Made by a program: the position numbers and the translations under genes
Assembly: GCA_026002855.1 (NCBI GenBank)
Contig: BPGD01000001.1
Location: forward strand, 682,001-746,000
Source: Bryobacteraceae bacterium
Lineage (GTDB): Bacteria > Acidobacteriota > Terriglobia > Bryobacterales > Bryobacteraceae
Direction: 5' to 3'
DNA: 64,000 nucleotides
Shown: piece after piece, positions 51,841-60,607 of the stretch
Numbering within the stretch: the stretch's first letter is position 1
How the letters are laid out: the number at the start of each line of letters is the position of its first letter
The notes under the pieces: model-generated
Told to the model about the DNA's origin: nothing
Seen by the model: the letters and a program-made list of their open reading frames with translations, nothing else
The model's database searches: none

Positions 51841-51931
51841 GGTCTTCCCTAGTAGTCCACCGGCCAGTGTAGAGACCCTCCCTCCGGCGCGCTGGCTGCT
51901 GCGGGCCGGAGAGCACCTTCTCGCGTTTCTT

Positions 51932-52669
51932 TTGCCGGATGATTGCCGCGTTTGCGGACGGCCGCTGGAAACATTTTCCTCCGTTCCTGTCTGTCCTGCC
52001 TGCCTTGCGCCTCCGGAGCCCTTCTCGCCGGAGTATGCCTGCCTCCGCTGCCGGACGCCGTTCCTCAATCCGCGGCCGCTGAACGAGGACGGGCTCTGCC
52101 GGCTGTGCGCCTCCGGAGCCACCGCCTTCGACGCGGCCTGGACCTGCGGCGCCTACGAGGGCCGGCTGAGAGACCTGATCCATCTGTTCAAGTACGGCCG
52201 GATGATCCCGCTCGCGCGCCTGTTCGGGCGCATGATGGCGCGCGCCTACCCGCGCGACCAGAGGTTCGATTTTCTGGTGCCGGTGCCCGTGCACTGGCGC
52301 CGGCGATTCGGGCGCGGTTTTGACCAGTCGCTGCTGCTTGCCCGCGAGCTGTCGCGGCACACCGGCATCCCGGTGCTCGCCGCATTGCGCCGGAAACGGC
52401 ATACGGCCGCGCAGGCCGGGCTGACGCGGCGGCAGCGGCGCGACAACATCCGCGGCTGCTTCGAGGTGAAAGAGCCCGCCAGGGTGCGCGGCGCTCGCCT
52501 GCTGGTCATCGATGATGTGTTGACCACCGGAGCCACGGCCAACGCGGCCGCGGACACGTTGCGCCGCGGCGGCGCAGCCTGCGTGGCCGTGTTTACCCTG
52601 GCCCGGGCCGACCGGCGGCCGGCAACCCTTCTGACGGCTGATTCCTCCCGCGAGGTGTCCCAGGCATGA
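51932..52669 (+). CDS. comF: ComF-family phosphoribosyltransferase-like protein
   Basis: A 245-residue protein at least. The Cys-rich zinc finger is [21 protein letters not shown] and CRLCASG near residues 5-60, then a type I phosphoribosyltransferase fold with [21 protein letters not shown]. ComF proteins act in DNA uptake (established in some species). The true start is uncertain: TTG 51932 is the only canonical start, but the frame is open upstream and encodes a hydrophobic lead-in (LLAFLLPDD) typical of the family, with no ATG, GTG or TTG. It overlaps the HNH gene by four bases. Confidence 0.85.
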   Translation: MPDDCRVCGRPLETFSSVPVCPACLAPPEPFSPEYACLRCRTPFLNPRPLNEDGLCRLCASGATAFDAAWTCGAYEGRLRDLIHLFKYGRMIPLARLFGRMMARAYPRDQRFDFLVPVPVHWRRRFGRGFDQSLLLARELSRHTGIPVLAALRRKRHTAAQAGLTRRQRRDNIRGCFEVKEPARVRGARLLVIDDVLTTGATANAAADTLRRGGAACVAVFTLARADRRPATLLTADSSREVSQA

Positions 52670-53196
52670 ACGCGAACATTGACCGACTCCACACGCCCGT
52701 GCTCGTGCTGAACGCGAGCTATGAGCCGATCAATATCTGCGCCGCGCGCCGAGCGCTTGTGCTGATCCTCAAGGGAGTGGCGCGCGCCGAGGAGCACAGC
52801 CCGATCGTGTTCCAGGCGCCGCGCGCCACCTTCCAGCTTCCCAGCGTCATCCGGCTGCTTGACTACCGGCGGATCCCGCGCCAGAACCGCGCGCTCAGCC
52901 GCAAGAACATCCTGATGCGGGACCGCTACACCTGCCAGTACTGCTACAGGACGCTCCCCGCGGCCGAGCTGACGCTGGATCATGTGATCCCCCGCTCCCG
53001 CGGCGGAGAAACGAGCTGGGAGAATCTGGTCGCCTGCTGCCATGCCTGCAACAACCGCAAGGGCAACCGCACGCCGGAAGAAGCGGGCATGAAGCTGCTG
53101 CGCCCGCCGCGGCCCTACAACCTGCACACCGGACGACACATCATGCGGCTGCTTGGCAAGAGCGACGAGCGTTGGCAGAAGTATCTGTTTTATTGA
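52666..53196 (+). CDS. HNH endonuclease-family protein
   Basis: A 176-residue protein. The HNH site with zinc-binding Cys pairs is [23 protein letters not shown], then [19 protein letters not shown], covering about residues 87-147. The N-terminus [19 protein letters not shown] is typical of a widespread family of chromosomal HNH proteins of unclear role. It overlaps comF by four bases (ATGA), so it is probably produced with it. It is not flanked by phage or mobile genes. Confidence 0.88.
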   Translation: MNANIDRLHTPVLVLNASYEPINICAARRALVLILKGVARAEEHSPIVFQAPRATFQLPSVIRLLDYRRIPRQNRALSRKNILMRDRYTCQYCYRTLPAAELTLDHVIPRSRGGETSWENLVACCHACNNRKGNRTPEEAGMKLLRPPRPYNLHTGRHIMRLLGKSDERWQKYLFY

Positions 53197-53235
53197 TTCG
53201 CGGCCCGCGTGCGGCGCCCGTTTATCATTGAAGTG

Positions 53236-53877
53236 ATGATTCCGTTCCGCCATGCGCTCCTGCTGGCGGCCTGCATGGCGGCGCCGCTGCTTCAGGGGCA
53301 GGTGATTGAGTTCGAGTCCGGCGGGCTCCGCTACCAGACGCTTACCCGCCAGGGGCTCACGGTGATGTTCGCTCCGCTGCCGGCGCAAATCCGCAACTAC
53401 GTGATCCTCCAGGTGGCGGTGGTCAATGGCTCCGGCGAGCCTCGCCTTGTGCGGCCCGAAGATTTCCGCTTCGTCCGCGAAGACGGCACCGTCCTTCAGG
53501 TGGTCCCGCCGCGGCGCGTCGTTCAGACTTTTCTCGAGCGCTCCGGCCGCAACGACGTCATCCGCATGGTGACGCTCTATGAGATGGGCCTGTACGGCAA
53601 TACGCGCTTCCGCTCCACCAACGGGTACGAACAGCGGCGGCAGCAGGCACTGGCCGAGGTGTCGAGCCCGCGGCTGAAGGCGGCGGCCGCGGCCAGCGCC
53701 ATCGTGCTGGTGGCGGTGAAACTCGAGCCGGGCGAGTCGACCGACGGCGCGATTTTTTTCGAAGTGCCAGAAAAGAAACTCGGCGAGGGCAAACTGGTGG
53801 CCGCCATCGGGCAGGACGTGTTTGAGTTCCAGGTCGGTGGTCTGCGGCATCCGGGGGAGCTGATCCGGAGGCCCTGA
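53236..53877 (+). CDS. Secreted protein of unknown function
   Basis: A 213-residue protein with a signal peptide (about residues 1-21, ending LLQGQ). The body is likely beta-rich, with VILQVAVVNGSGEPRLVRPEDF near residue 60 and FFEVPEKKLGEGKL near the end; this resembles generic exported proteins of Acidobacteriota. No family is recognised. ATG 53236 is chosen over GTG 53209 because the signal peptide begins there. It may share a transcript with the PHP gene 54 bases downstream. Confidence 0.7.
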   Translation: MIPFRHALLLAACMAAPLLQGQVIEFESGGLRYQTLTRQGLTVMFAPLPAQIRNYVILQVAVVNGSGEPRLVRPEDFRFVREDGTVLQVVPPRRVVQTFLERSGRNDVIRMVTLYEMGLYGNTRFRSTNGYEQRRQQALAEVSSPRLKAAAAASAIVLVAVKLEPGESTDGAIFFEVPEKKLGEGKLVAAIGQDVFEFQVGGLRHPGELIRRP

Positions 53878-53931
53878 GCGCGGGCTTGCTCCGCTTGCGC
53901 GAACGAGGGCCTGCCCGGTTATCATGATCCA

Positions 53932-54786
53932 TTGATCGACCTTCACACGCATTCTTCCCTGAGCGATGGCACAGACAGCCCCGCAGAACTGGTCCAGCTC
54001 GCCTCCCGGCTGGGGCTGGAAGCGCTGGCGCTCACCGACCATGACACGCTGGCGGGCGTGGAAGAGGCCGCCGGAGAGGGCCGCCGGTGCGGCATCGAAT
54101 TTGTGCGCGGCATTGAATTGAGTGCGCGCCGGCTGGAAGAGCCAGACGAACTGCGCCGCACGGTTCACGTGCTCGGCTACTTTTTCGAGCCTCCGGATGC
54201 GGACTTCGCCGCCTGGCTCGAAACGCTGCGCGAGAGGCGCCGCGCCCGAAACCGCGCCATGGCCAGGCGGCTTCAGGAGCTCGGCTACGACGTGCGGATC
54301 GAGGAGGCGGAAGCGCTGGCCAGCCATGTCACGGCGCGGCCGCATTTCGCCGAGGTGCTCGTGCGCAAGGGATATTTCCCGACGGTGCGCGCCGCCATCG
54401 ATGCGCTGCTGGCCGAGGGCGCGCCCGCGTACGTCGAGAAGGAAGACCCGGCGCCGGAGGAGTGCATCGCGCGCATCCACGCGGCAGGCGGTGTGGCGTC
54501 ACTCGCGCATCCGCGGCGCCTCAATCAGGGCGATCCGGCTGTGGAAGAGCGTATCCTGCGCAGGATGATGGATGCGGGGCTGGCGGCGGTGGAGGTCTGG
54601 CATCCGGACCACGATCCGCGCACGGCCTCACGGTATTTTGAACTGGCGCGAAAATACGGGCTCGCCGTCACCGGGGGCTCTGACTATCATGGGCGGCGGA
54701 CGCCAGACCTGCGCCCCGGCGACGCCGGCGGCGCACGCGTGAAGCGCTCAGTGCTGGACGAGTTGCGCCGGCGCGCCGGCCACTGA
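53932..54786 (+). CDS. PHP-domain phosphoesterase (TrpH-like)
   Basis: A 284-residue PHP metal-dependent phosphoesterase. DLHTHSSLSDGTDSPAELV is the first metal motif, followed by ALTDHDTLAGVEEA, FVRGIELSAR, ASLAHPRRLN and VTGGSDYHGR; these supply the His/Asp ligands. RnaAM/TrpH-like enzymes degrade short oligonucleotides or 3',5'-nucleoside bisphosphates (family knowledge). The start is TTG 53932; the ATG at 53924 is out of frame. It is convergent with ygfZ, overlapping by 39 bases. Confidence 0.9.
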   Translation: MIDLHTHSSLSDGTDSPAELVQLASRLGLEALALTDHDTLAGVEEAAGEGRRCGIEFVRGIELSARRLEEPDELRRTVHVLGYFFEPPDADFAAWLETLRERRRARNRAMARRLQELGYDVRIEEAEALASHVTARPHFAEVLVRKGYFPTVRAAIDALLAEGAPAYVEKEDPAPEECIARIHAAGGVASLAHPRRLNQGDPAVEERILRRMMDAGLAAVEVWHPDHDPRTASRYFELARKYGLAVTGGSDYHGRRTPDLRPGDAGGARVKRSVLDELRRRAGH

Positions 54787-55611
54787 CAGGCGGTCCACCT
54801 TCCTCAGGTAGGCGAGCGCCCGCACGCAACCCTGCGCGGGCGACCACACGGCGGAGGTGATCACGCCCGCTTCTTCGCCGGCGCTGAAGACCTTTTCGCC
54901 GGGCGGCGGCGGCATCTGCGCTTCGATGCGCAGCGCATACAGCTTCCGGTGCACCTGCCCGCGGGCGCGGACACGCTCGACGATCTCCTGCCCCAGATAG
55001 CAGCCCTTGTTGAAGTGCACCGCGTGGAGCTGCTGCGTTTCATGCACGAGGTGGGAGTCTGTGATGTCCTCGCCATAGCGCGGCACGCCGTTCTCAATGC
55101 GGACGATGCGCGCCTCTTCGGCCGTTGCTTCGGCGAGGCCGGCTTCGCGAAGCGCGGCGATCACCGCGTCCTTTTCCGCTGCGGGCACGACCATGCGGAA
55201 GCCGGGCTGGCCGGTGAGACTGGCCGCAAGAACGGCGCCGAAGCGGGGAACGGCGTCCGCCTTCGGGCCTTCGACGGCGATCTCGGCGGTAGCGTCCGTA
55301 ATGTCTTCCAGCGTGACGTCGTCGGCAATGATGTAGCGGTCCAGGTGCTCGTAGACCTTGCGCCGCTGTTCCGGTTCGACGTCCAGCAGCAGGTGGTCTT
55401 CGGCGCAGTAGATCCACACGTCGGCGAGAATCCGCCCCTGCGCATTCAGGAAGAACGCATACAGCGTGTCGCCAGGCCGCATCTGCTCGACGTGGTTGGT
55501 GGTCATCGCATGGAGCAGCCGTTTGCGGTCCTCGCCGGTGGCGCGGATGCGTCCCCGCGCCGAAACGTCCATCCAGGCAGCGCTCTGCCGGAGAGCTTCG
55601 TATCCCGTCAT
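54748..55611 (-). CDS. ygfZ: YgfZ-type folate-binding protein
   Basis: A 287-residue aminomethyltransferase-fold protein that supports assembly or repair of certain iron-sulfur enzymes. The signature FNKGCYLGQEIVERVRARGQV is intact, with the conserved Cys. The N-terminus has RIRATGEDRKRLLHAMTTNHV. It is convergent with the PHP gene and overlaps its stop by 39 bases. It follows a small membrane protein gene with six bases between, so the two may be co-transcribed. Confidence 0.92.
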   Translation of the reverse strand: MTGYEALRQSAAWMDVSARGRIRATGEDRKRLLHAMTTNHVEQMRPGDTLYAFFLNAQGRILADVWIYCAEDHLLLDVEPEQRRKVYEHLDRYIIADDVTLEDITDATAEIAVEGPKADAVPRFGAVLAASLTGQPGFRMVVPAAEKDAVIAALREAGLAEATAEEARIVRIENGVPRYGEDITDSHLVHETQQLHAVHFNKGCYLGQEIVERVRARGQVHRKLYALRIEAQMPPPPGEKVFSAGEEAGVITSAVWSPAQGCVRALAYLRKVDRLSVAGAPAQLVQH

Positions 55612-55617
55612 GCCCGT

Positions 55618-55962
55618 TTATCGCGCGAAGTTGCTCAGATAAAGACCGATTCCCATGGTAGCCGCGCCGGTGATGAGCGCGCTCCTGCGCCAGCGGCGTT
55701 CCTTCTCCGGCGCGCCGCCGCGGGCCAGCAGAAAGACCATCGCCAGCACATGCAGCGCGAGCAGCACCTTGATGCCGGCCAGCGCGTGCCAGCCGCGCGG
55801 AGGCGCCTGCATTCGTGTGACGAAGTTGTGAGCGCCCGTGGCGAGCAGCAGAAACGCCGTCGTCAGGCTAAGGCCCCGCCAGCGGCGCACGCGTCCGGCC
55901 GCGAGCAGCCCATAGATCAGGACGGCCAGAACCAGGTGGAAGTAAAGAAGCGCTTGATTCAT
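55618..55962 (-). CDS. Small membrane protein, four helices, unknown function
   Basis: A 114-residue integral membrane protein with four hydrophobic helices around residues 5-22, 33-50, 62-84 and 92-110. No family is recognised. ATG 55962 is the first methionine. It is upstream of ygfZ on the same strand, with six bases between, so co-transcription is likely. Confidence 0.65.
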   Translation of the reverse strand: MNQALLYFHLVLAVLIYGLLAAGRVRRWRGLSLTTAFLLLATGAHNFVTRMQAPPRGWHALAGIKVLLALHVLAMVFLLARGGAPEKERRWRRSALITGAATMGIGLYLSNFAR

Positions 55963-56000
55963 GCAGCAGATTCGCTCTTCAAGTTTATACTGATGTGGAA

Positions 56001-56636
56001 ATGGTTCACGAGATTCTTCCCACGGGGCTTCTCCAGTGCAACTGCTCGATCTTCGCCGATGAGGCGAGCGGAGATGCGGTCGTAGTCGACCCCGGAGACG
56101 GCACTGACCTCGACCGGCTGCTGGCGCTGATCCGCGAACGGGACTATAAGGTCAAGGCGATTTTCATCACGCACGGGCACATTGACCACATCGGCGGCGC
56201 GGCAAAGCTCAAGCACGTCACCGGTGCACCGGTGTTCCTGCATGCCGACGACCAGGACCAGTACAATCACATCACCCTTCAGGCGCAGTGGCTCGGCATG
56301 CCCGCTCCGCCGCGGACGGAAATCGACGCGAACCCGAAAGAGGGTGACACGCTCACGCTCGGCAGCGTGGTAATGCATGTCATCCACACGCCGGGCCACA
56401 CCCAGGGCAGCGTGGCCCTGTACATCCCCGCGGAGAATCTGCTTGTCGGAGGAGACACGCTGTTTCGCGATTCGATCGGGCGCACGGATCTGCCGGGCGG
56501 CGACGCGAAGCAGATCCTGAAGTCCATCCACACGAAGCTGCTCGTGCTGCCCGAAGAGACGCGGGTCATCTGCGGGCACGGGCCGGAAACGACGATCGGG
56601 CGCGAGAAAGAAATGAATCCGTTTTTGCGGGATTAG
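56001..56636 (+). CDS. Metallo-beta-lactamase fold hydrolase (glyoxalase II-like)
   Basis: A 211-residue cytoplasmic hydrolase. The zinc motif FITHGHIDHIGGA (HxHxDH) is followed by HTPGHTQGSVAL and VGGDTLFRDSIGRTDLPGG, and the final His in ICGHGPETTIG; this is the set seen in glyoxalase II-like hydrolases. ATG 56001 is preferred over GTG 55995 on residue grounds; neither has a strong ribosome site. It is divergent from the small membrane protein and convergent with rfbB. Confidence 0.9.
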   Translation: MVHEILPTGLLQCNCSIFADEASGDAVVVDPGDGTDLDRLLALIRERDYKVKAIFITHGHIDHIGGAAKLKHVTGAPVFLHADDQDQYNHITLQAQWLGMPAPPRTEIDANPKEGDTLTLGSVVMHVIHTPGHTQGSVALYIPAENLLVGGDTLFRDSIGRTDLPGGDAKQILKSIHTKLLVLPEETRVICGHGPETTIGREKEMNPFLRD

Positions 56637-56651
56637 GCCGATCCGTTTTCC

Positions 56652-57662
56652 TCAACGATTGGCATAATTCTGTTCGTAATATTTCCGGTATTCCCCGGAT
56701 TTAACGCGTTGGACCCAGTCCGGATTCTCCTGATACCAGCAGATCGTGCGGCGCAACCCGTCCTCAAAGGGGACCTCTGGCCGCCAGCCGGAGATTTTTT
56801 CCAGCTTTTCGGTGGTGATGGCGTAGCGGCGGTCATGGCCCGGACGGTCCCTCACCGGCTGCATCAGGCTGTAAGGCTTGCCGAGGATTTCGAGGATCAT
56901 CTCCACAACGCGGCGGTTCGGCAGCGCGCGCGAGCCGCCGATGTTATAGACCTCTCCGGGCATGCCGCGCTCCAGCGCGGCGCGGATCGCCCGGCAGTGG
57001 TCCTCGACGTAAAGCCAGTCCCGCACCTGCATGCCATCGCCGTAAATGGGCAGCGGCCTGTCTTCCAGGGCGTTGGAAATCATCAGCGGAATCAGCTTTT
57101 CCGGGAACTGATACGGGCCGTAATTATTCGAGGCCCGGGTGACGATTACAGGCAGCCGGAAGGTGGTGAAGTAGGAAAGCACAAGCAGGTCCGAACCCGC
57201 CTTGGAGGCCGAATACGGACTGGACGGGCGCAGGGGCCAGGTTTCGTCCGCTTCAAGCGGCTCTTCGATGGAGCCGTAGACCTCATCGGTGGAAACGTGC
57301 AGGAAGCGCTCCACCCGCGCGGCGCGCGCCGCCTCCAGCAGCGAGAACGTCCCGCGGACGTTGGTTTCGACAAACGCCTCGGGGCCAAGAATGGAGCGGT
57401 CCACGTGCGATTCGGCGGCGAAGTGGATGATCGCCTCCGGCCGCTCTTCTTCGAGCAGCCGCAGCACCAGCCGCGTATCGCAGATGTCGCCGTGGACAAA
57501 CCGGTAGCGCGGATCGTCCTGCACCGGGACCAGATTTTCGAGGTTTCCCGCGTAAGTGAGCTTGTCCAGGTTGATAACGCGTTGCGCCCAGTTCTCGCGC
57601 AGTGCAAGGCGGATGAAGGCGCTGCCAATGAAACCCGCGCCCCCGGTCACCAGCCACTTCAT
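56652..57662 (-). CDS. rfbB: dTDP-glucose 4,6-dehydratase
   Basis: A 336-residue extended SDR enzyme producing dTDP-4-keto-6-deoxyglucose. TGGAGFIGSAF, HFAAESHVDRSI, STDEVYGS with the catalytic Thr/Asp/Glu, SPYSASKAGSDLL (YxxxK) and TRASNNYGPYQFPEKLIPL are all typical of RmlB. It is the last gene of a three-gene operon, overlapping rfbC by four bases. Three rfb enzymes are present but rfbD is not, so the end product cannot be fixed. Confidence 0.95.
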   Translation of the reverse strand: MKWLVTGGAGFIGSAFIRLALRENWAQRVINLDKLTYAGNLENLVPVQDDPRYRFVHGDICDTRLVLRLLEEERPEAIIHFAAESHVDRSILGPEAFVETNVRGTFSLLEAARAARVERFLHVSTDEVYGSIEEPLEADETWPLRPSSPYSASKAGSDLLVLSYFTTFRLPVIVTRASNNYGPYQFPEKLIPLMISNALEDRPLPIYGDGMQVRDWLYVEDHCRAIRAALERGMPGEVYNIGGSRALPNRRVVEMILEILGKPYSLMQPVRDRPGHDRRYAITTEKLEKISGWRPEVPFEDGLRRTICWYQENPDWVQRVKSGEYRKYYEQNYANR

Positions 57663-58207
57663 TTGTGCTGCAACTCCCAGTCGTAAGCGATGCCTGAGTC
57701 GTTGTATGGAATGCGGCCCTCGTCGGACGGATCGTAAAACCGGTCCGTGAGATAGACGAGCACGGCCGGCTCGTTTCCGATCACCTTATAGCCGTGGCCG
57801 ACACCGGGCGGAATCAGGATCTGCCACGGGCGGAGCGTGCCGACGTAGAGGGTGTTCTTCCGGCCGAAAGTGGGGGAATCCGGGCGCAGGTCGACCAGCG
57901 CCACCTGGAACATTCCCCGGATCACGGTCCAGAAGTCGGTCTGGCGGCGGTGAAAGTGGAACGCCTTGATGGCGCCCGGCCAGGAAAGCGACGCGCTGAC
58001 CTGCGTGGAACCGGCGGGGAAAGCAGTCGGCAGGCCCTGGCCCATGCGGGCGATTTCGAGGAAATAGCCGCGGTCATCGGCCCAGATGGGCACGGAGGCG
58101 ACGCGCACGCCGTGGATCAGGTGGGGCGAGTCCGGCGCGGCGATGACGCTACCGATGCCGGGTTCGCACACCGGGACACGGATCTCCACACCCTCGGCGC
58201 CGATCAT
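57659..58207 (-). CDS. rfbC: dTDP-4-dehydrorhamnose 3,5-epimerase-like protein
   Basis: A 182-residue cupin-type sugar epimerase. AIKAFHFHRRQTDFWTVIRG replaces the usual RGLHYQ-type RmlC motif, so the active site differs from the canonical one. VDLRPDSPTFGRK and LIPPGVGHGYKVIG are recognisable. It has a short N-terminal extension (about 20 residues). It might make a 3-epimer or ring-modified sugar other than rhamnose. ATG 58207 follows GAAGGAGGA; overlaps with both neighbours are four bases. Confidence 0.82.
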   Translation of the reverse strand: MIGAEGVEIRVPVCEPGIGSVIAAPDSPHLIHGVRVASVPIWADDRGYFLEIARMGQGLPTAFPAGSTQVSASLSWPGAIKAFHFHRRQTDFWTVIRGMFQVALVDLRPDSPTFGRKNTLYVGTLRPWQILIPPGVGHGYKVIGNEPAVLVYLTDRFYDPSDEGRIPYNDSGIAYDWELQHK

Positions 58208-58941
58208 GCCGGTCCTCCTTCGCGACGCCGGCTCTGCGCCACCAGATTGGCGGCGCGCAGCAGGGAATCAAACGTGCCGGCGTCCGTCCACCAGCCGTCA
58301 AGGAAAGAAAAGGACAGCGAAGCCTCGCGGATATAGGCGTTGTTGACGTCGGTGATCTCCAGCTCGCCGCGCGCGCTGGGTTCCAGCGTGCGGATCTTGT
58401 CGAACACCGTCGCGTCGTACATGTAGATGCCGGTGACGGCGTAATTCGACCTGGGCTGCCTTGGTTTTTCCTCGATATTGACGACATATCCCTTGTGAAT
58501 TTCCGCGACGCCGAAACGCTCCGGATCCGGCACTTCCTTGAGCAGGATCCGGGCGCCTTTCTCCTGCTTCCGGAATTCTTCCACCGCGTCGCGGATGCCC
58601 TTTTCGAGGATGTTGTCCCCGAGGATCACAACAATCCTGCCGCCGTCGGCGAAGTGCTCGGCCAGCGAAAGCGCGTCGGCAATGCCGCCCTCGCCCTCCT
58701 GATAGGTATAGTTCAGGCTGGTGAGCCCGAATTGCCGCCCGTTGCCGAGCAATTGCAGGAAATCGCCGGCATAATTGCCGCCAGTGACGATAAGAATATC
58801 GCGGATTCCGGCGTCAACCAGCGTCTGTATCGGGTAATAAATCATCGGCTGGTCGTAGACCGGGAGCAGATGTTTGTTGGTGATTTTCGTCAGCGGATAC
58901 AGGCGCGTGCCCTTGCCGCCGGCCAGAATGACGCCTTTCAC
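58204..58941 (-). CDS. rfbA: Glucose-1-phosphate thymidylyltransferase
   Basis: A 245-residue nucleotidyltransferase that activates glucose 1-phosphate with dTTP. LAGGKGTRLYPLTKITNKHLLP is the nucleotide-binding motif and ILGDNILEKGI holds the metal-binding Asp. GWWTDAGTFDSLLRA is typical of the family end. The start is GTG 58941, with a GGGAGGC site; the frame to 59256 is antisense and rejected. It is the first gene of the rfb operon. It is shorter than E. coli RmlA (293) and closer to the short RfbA/RmlA-like bacterial type. Confidence 0.93.
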   Translation of the reverse strand: MKGVILAGGKGTRLYPLTKITNKHLLPVYDQPMIYYPIQTLVDAGIRDILIVTGGNYAGDFLQLLGNGRQFGLTSLNYTYQEGEGGIADALSLAEHFADGGRIVVILGDNILEKGIRDAVEEFRKQEKGARILLKEVPDPERFGVAEIHKGYVVNIEEKPRQPRSNYAVTGIYMYDATVFDKIRTLEPSARGELEITDVNNAYIREASLSFSFLDGWWTDAGTFDSLLRAANLVAQSRRREGGPA

Positions 58942-58986
58942 TCGTGCCTCCCTCGCACCTCCGCCGCGCGCGGCGCAACATTCCCT

Positions 58987-59352
58987 ATGATACACTGGCC
59001 CGGCGTGAAGCCCTTCCACTGGAACGAGATCCCGGCTGAACCGATGAACGAGAAGCTCACCCGCCAGGTGGTGCACACCCAACGGCTCACCCTGGCCCGG
59101 CTCGAGCTGAAGGCAGGATGCGTGGTGCCGGCGCACGAGCATGAGAACGAGCAGGTGTCGATGGTGCTGAGCGGGCGGCTGCGCTTCCGGCTCGAGGCCG
59201 GCGCGTATGACGTGGGGCCGGGCGAAGTGATGCGGCTCGCGCCGAACGAGCGCCATGAAGTGGAGGTGCTCGAAGACAGCGTGGTCATCGACCTGTTCAG
59301 CCCGCCACGTGAGGACTGGAAGCGCGGCGAGGACGCCTACCTACGCCGTTGA
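58987..59352 (+). CDS. Small cupin-domain protein
   Basis: A 121-residue single-cupin protein. Metal ligands are His in PAHEHENEQVSMVLSG and the second motif VMRLAPNERHEVEVLED. ATG 58987 lies inside a TATGAT -10-like sequence, so GTG 59005 (VKPFHWNEIP) may be the true start. Function unknown. It is divergent from rfbA and convergent with hisS, overlapping it by 12 bases. Confidence 0.8.
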   Translation: MIHWPGVKPFHWNEIPAEPMNEKLTRQVVHTQRLTLARLELKAGCVVPAHEHENEQVSMVLSGRLRFRLEAGAYDVGPGEVMRLAPNERHEVEVLEDSVVIDLFSPPREDWKRGEDAYLRR

Positions 59353-60606
59353 ACGCTTTGCCGCAGTCAGCTCGGCGGCCAGCGCTGCCCGCGCCACGGC
59401 GCGCTGCGAACCAGCGGCCATGTCCTTCACGGCTATCTCGCCGCGGGCGATCTCGTCGTCGCCCAGCAGAACCGCAAACCGCGCGCCGAGCCGGTTGGCC
59501 AGCTCCATGGCCCGTCTGACTTTCTGGTCCGGGGAGAGCTCGACGGACAGACCCGCCTGGCGCAGTTCGCGGGCGACGCGGGCGGCCTCCTTCGCGGCAG
59601 CATCGCCAATGGGGACGAGGTAGACGTCCAGCCGTTCCAGTTGCGCGGGGTCGATCCGTTCTTCGAGCGCCAGCACCAGGCGGTCTTCGCCGATCGAGAA
59701 GCCGATCCCCGGTGCCGGCACCCGCGAGCCGAGCGCCTCGGCGAGCCCGTCGTAGCGGCCGCCGCCGAGGATCGAGTTCTGCGCGCCCAGCGCGCCGTGC
59801 GTCACTTCAAAAGTCGTCCGCGTGTAGTAGTCCAGGCCGCGCACCAGGCGCGACCGGATCTCGAATTCAATGCCGCGCGCCGACAGGTGCTCCTGCACGG
59901 TCTCGAAGTGACGGCGGCAGGCGTCGCAGAGGTGATCGAGGATCGAAGGCAGCGAGTCGATCGTGTTCTGGTCCTCGGGCACCTTGCAGTCGAGCACGCG
60001 CAGCGGGTTGGTCTCCGAGCGGCGCTGGCAGTCCGCGCAGAGCTGGTGTTTCACCGCCGCCAGACGCGAGCGGAGTTCTGCGACGAACGCCGGCCGGCAG
60101 GCCGGGCAGCCGACACTGTTGAGCAGCAGGCGCGCGCCCTCGATGCCGCAGCGGACCAGGATCTCGAGCGACAGCTCGATCATCTCCGCGTCCACCAGCG
60201 GCGATTCCGAGCCGATGCATTCGGCGCCGATCTGAGAGAACTGCCGGTAGCGGCCCTTTTGCGGGCGCTCGCGGCGGAACATCGGGCCGATGTAGTAAAG
60301 CTTCCTGAGACCGGGGATCTGATCAAGCCGGTGCTCGATGTAGGCGCGGATGACGGAAGCGGTGTTTTCCGGGCGGAGGGTCAGCGAGGTGCCGTCGCGG
60401 TCCGTCCAGGTGTACATCTCCTTGGAGACGATGTCGGTGTCCTCGCCGACGCCGCGGGCAAACAGGGCCGTCTCCTCGAAAATGGGCGTGCGGATTTCGC
60501 GGTAATTGAAGGTGCGGAACACTTCGCGCGCCACCGCCTCCACGTGGTTCCACAGCGCGGACTGCGGCGGCAGAATGTCGCGCGTGCCGCGGATGGCCCG
60601 GATCAT
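59341..60606 (-). CDS. hisS: Histidyl-tRNA synthetase
   Basis: A 421-residue class II aminoacyl-tRNA synthetase. The N-terminus IRAIRGTRDILP is a hallmark. Motif 2 is seen in FRRERPQKGRYRQFSQIGAE, and the histidine-specific LVRGLDYYTRTTFE and GGGRYDGLAEALG are present. The C-terminal anticodon-binding domain has VYLVPIGDAAAKEA and RAMELANRLGARFAV. ATG 60606 gives normal length; the frame to 60732 is spurious. The gamma-carbonic anhydrase stop lies one base upstream, so the two are probably one unit. Confidence 0.97.
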   Translation of the reverse strand: MIRAIRGTRDILPPQSALWNHVEAVAREVFRTFNYREIRTPIFEETALFARGVGEDTDIVSKEMYTWTDRDGTSLTLRPENTASVIRAYIEHRLDQIPGLRKLYYIGPMFRRERPQKGRYRQFSQIGAECIGSESPLVDAEMIELSLEILVRCGIEGARLLLNSVGCPACRPAFVAELRSRLAAVKHQLCADCQRRSETNPLRVLDCKVPEDQNTIDSLPSILDHLCDACRRHFETVQEHLSARGIEFEIRSRLVRGLDYYTRTTFEVTHGALGAQNSILGGGRYDGLAEALGSRVPAPGIGFSIGEDRLVLALEERIDPAQLERLDVYLVPIGDAAAKEAARVARELRQAGLSVELSPDQKVRRAMELANRLGARFAVLLGDDEIARGEIAVKDMAAGSQRAVARAALAAELTAAKRSTA

Positions 60607-60607
60607 C

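Noticed and set aside
52246-54480. Long minus-strand frame of 744 codons
   Set aside because: Antisense to comF, HNH, a secreted protein and the PHP gene, all with clear motifs or signals.
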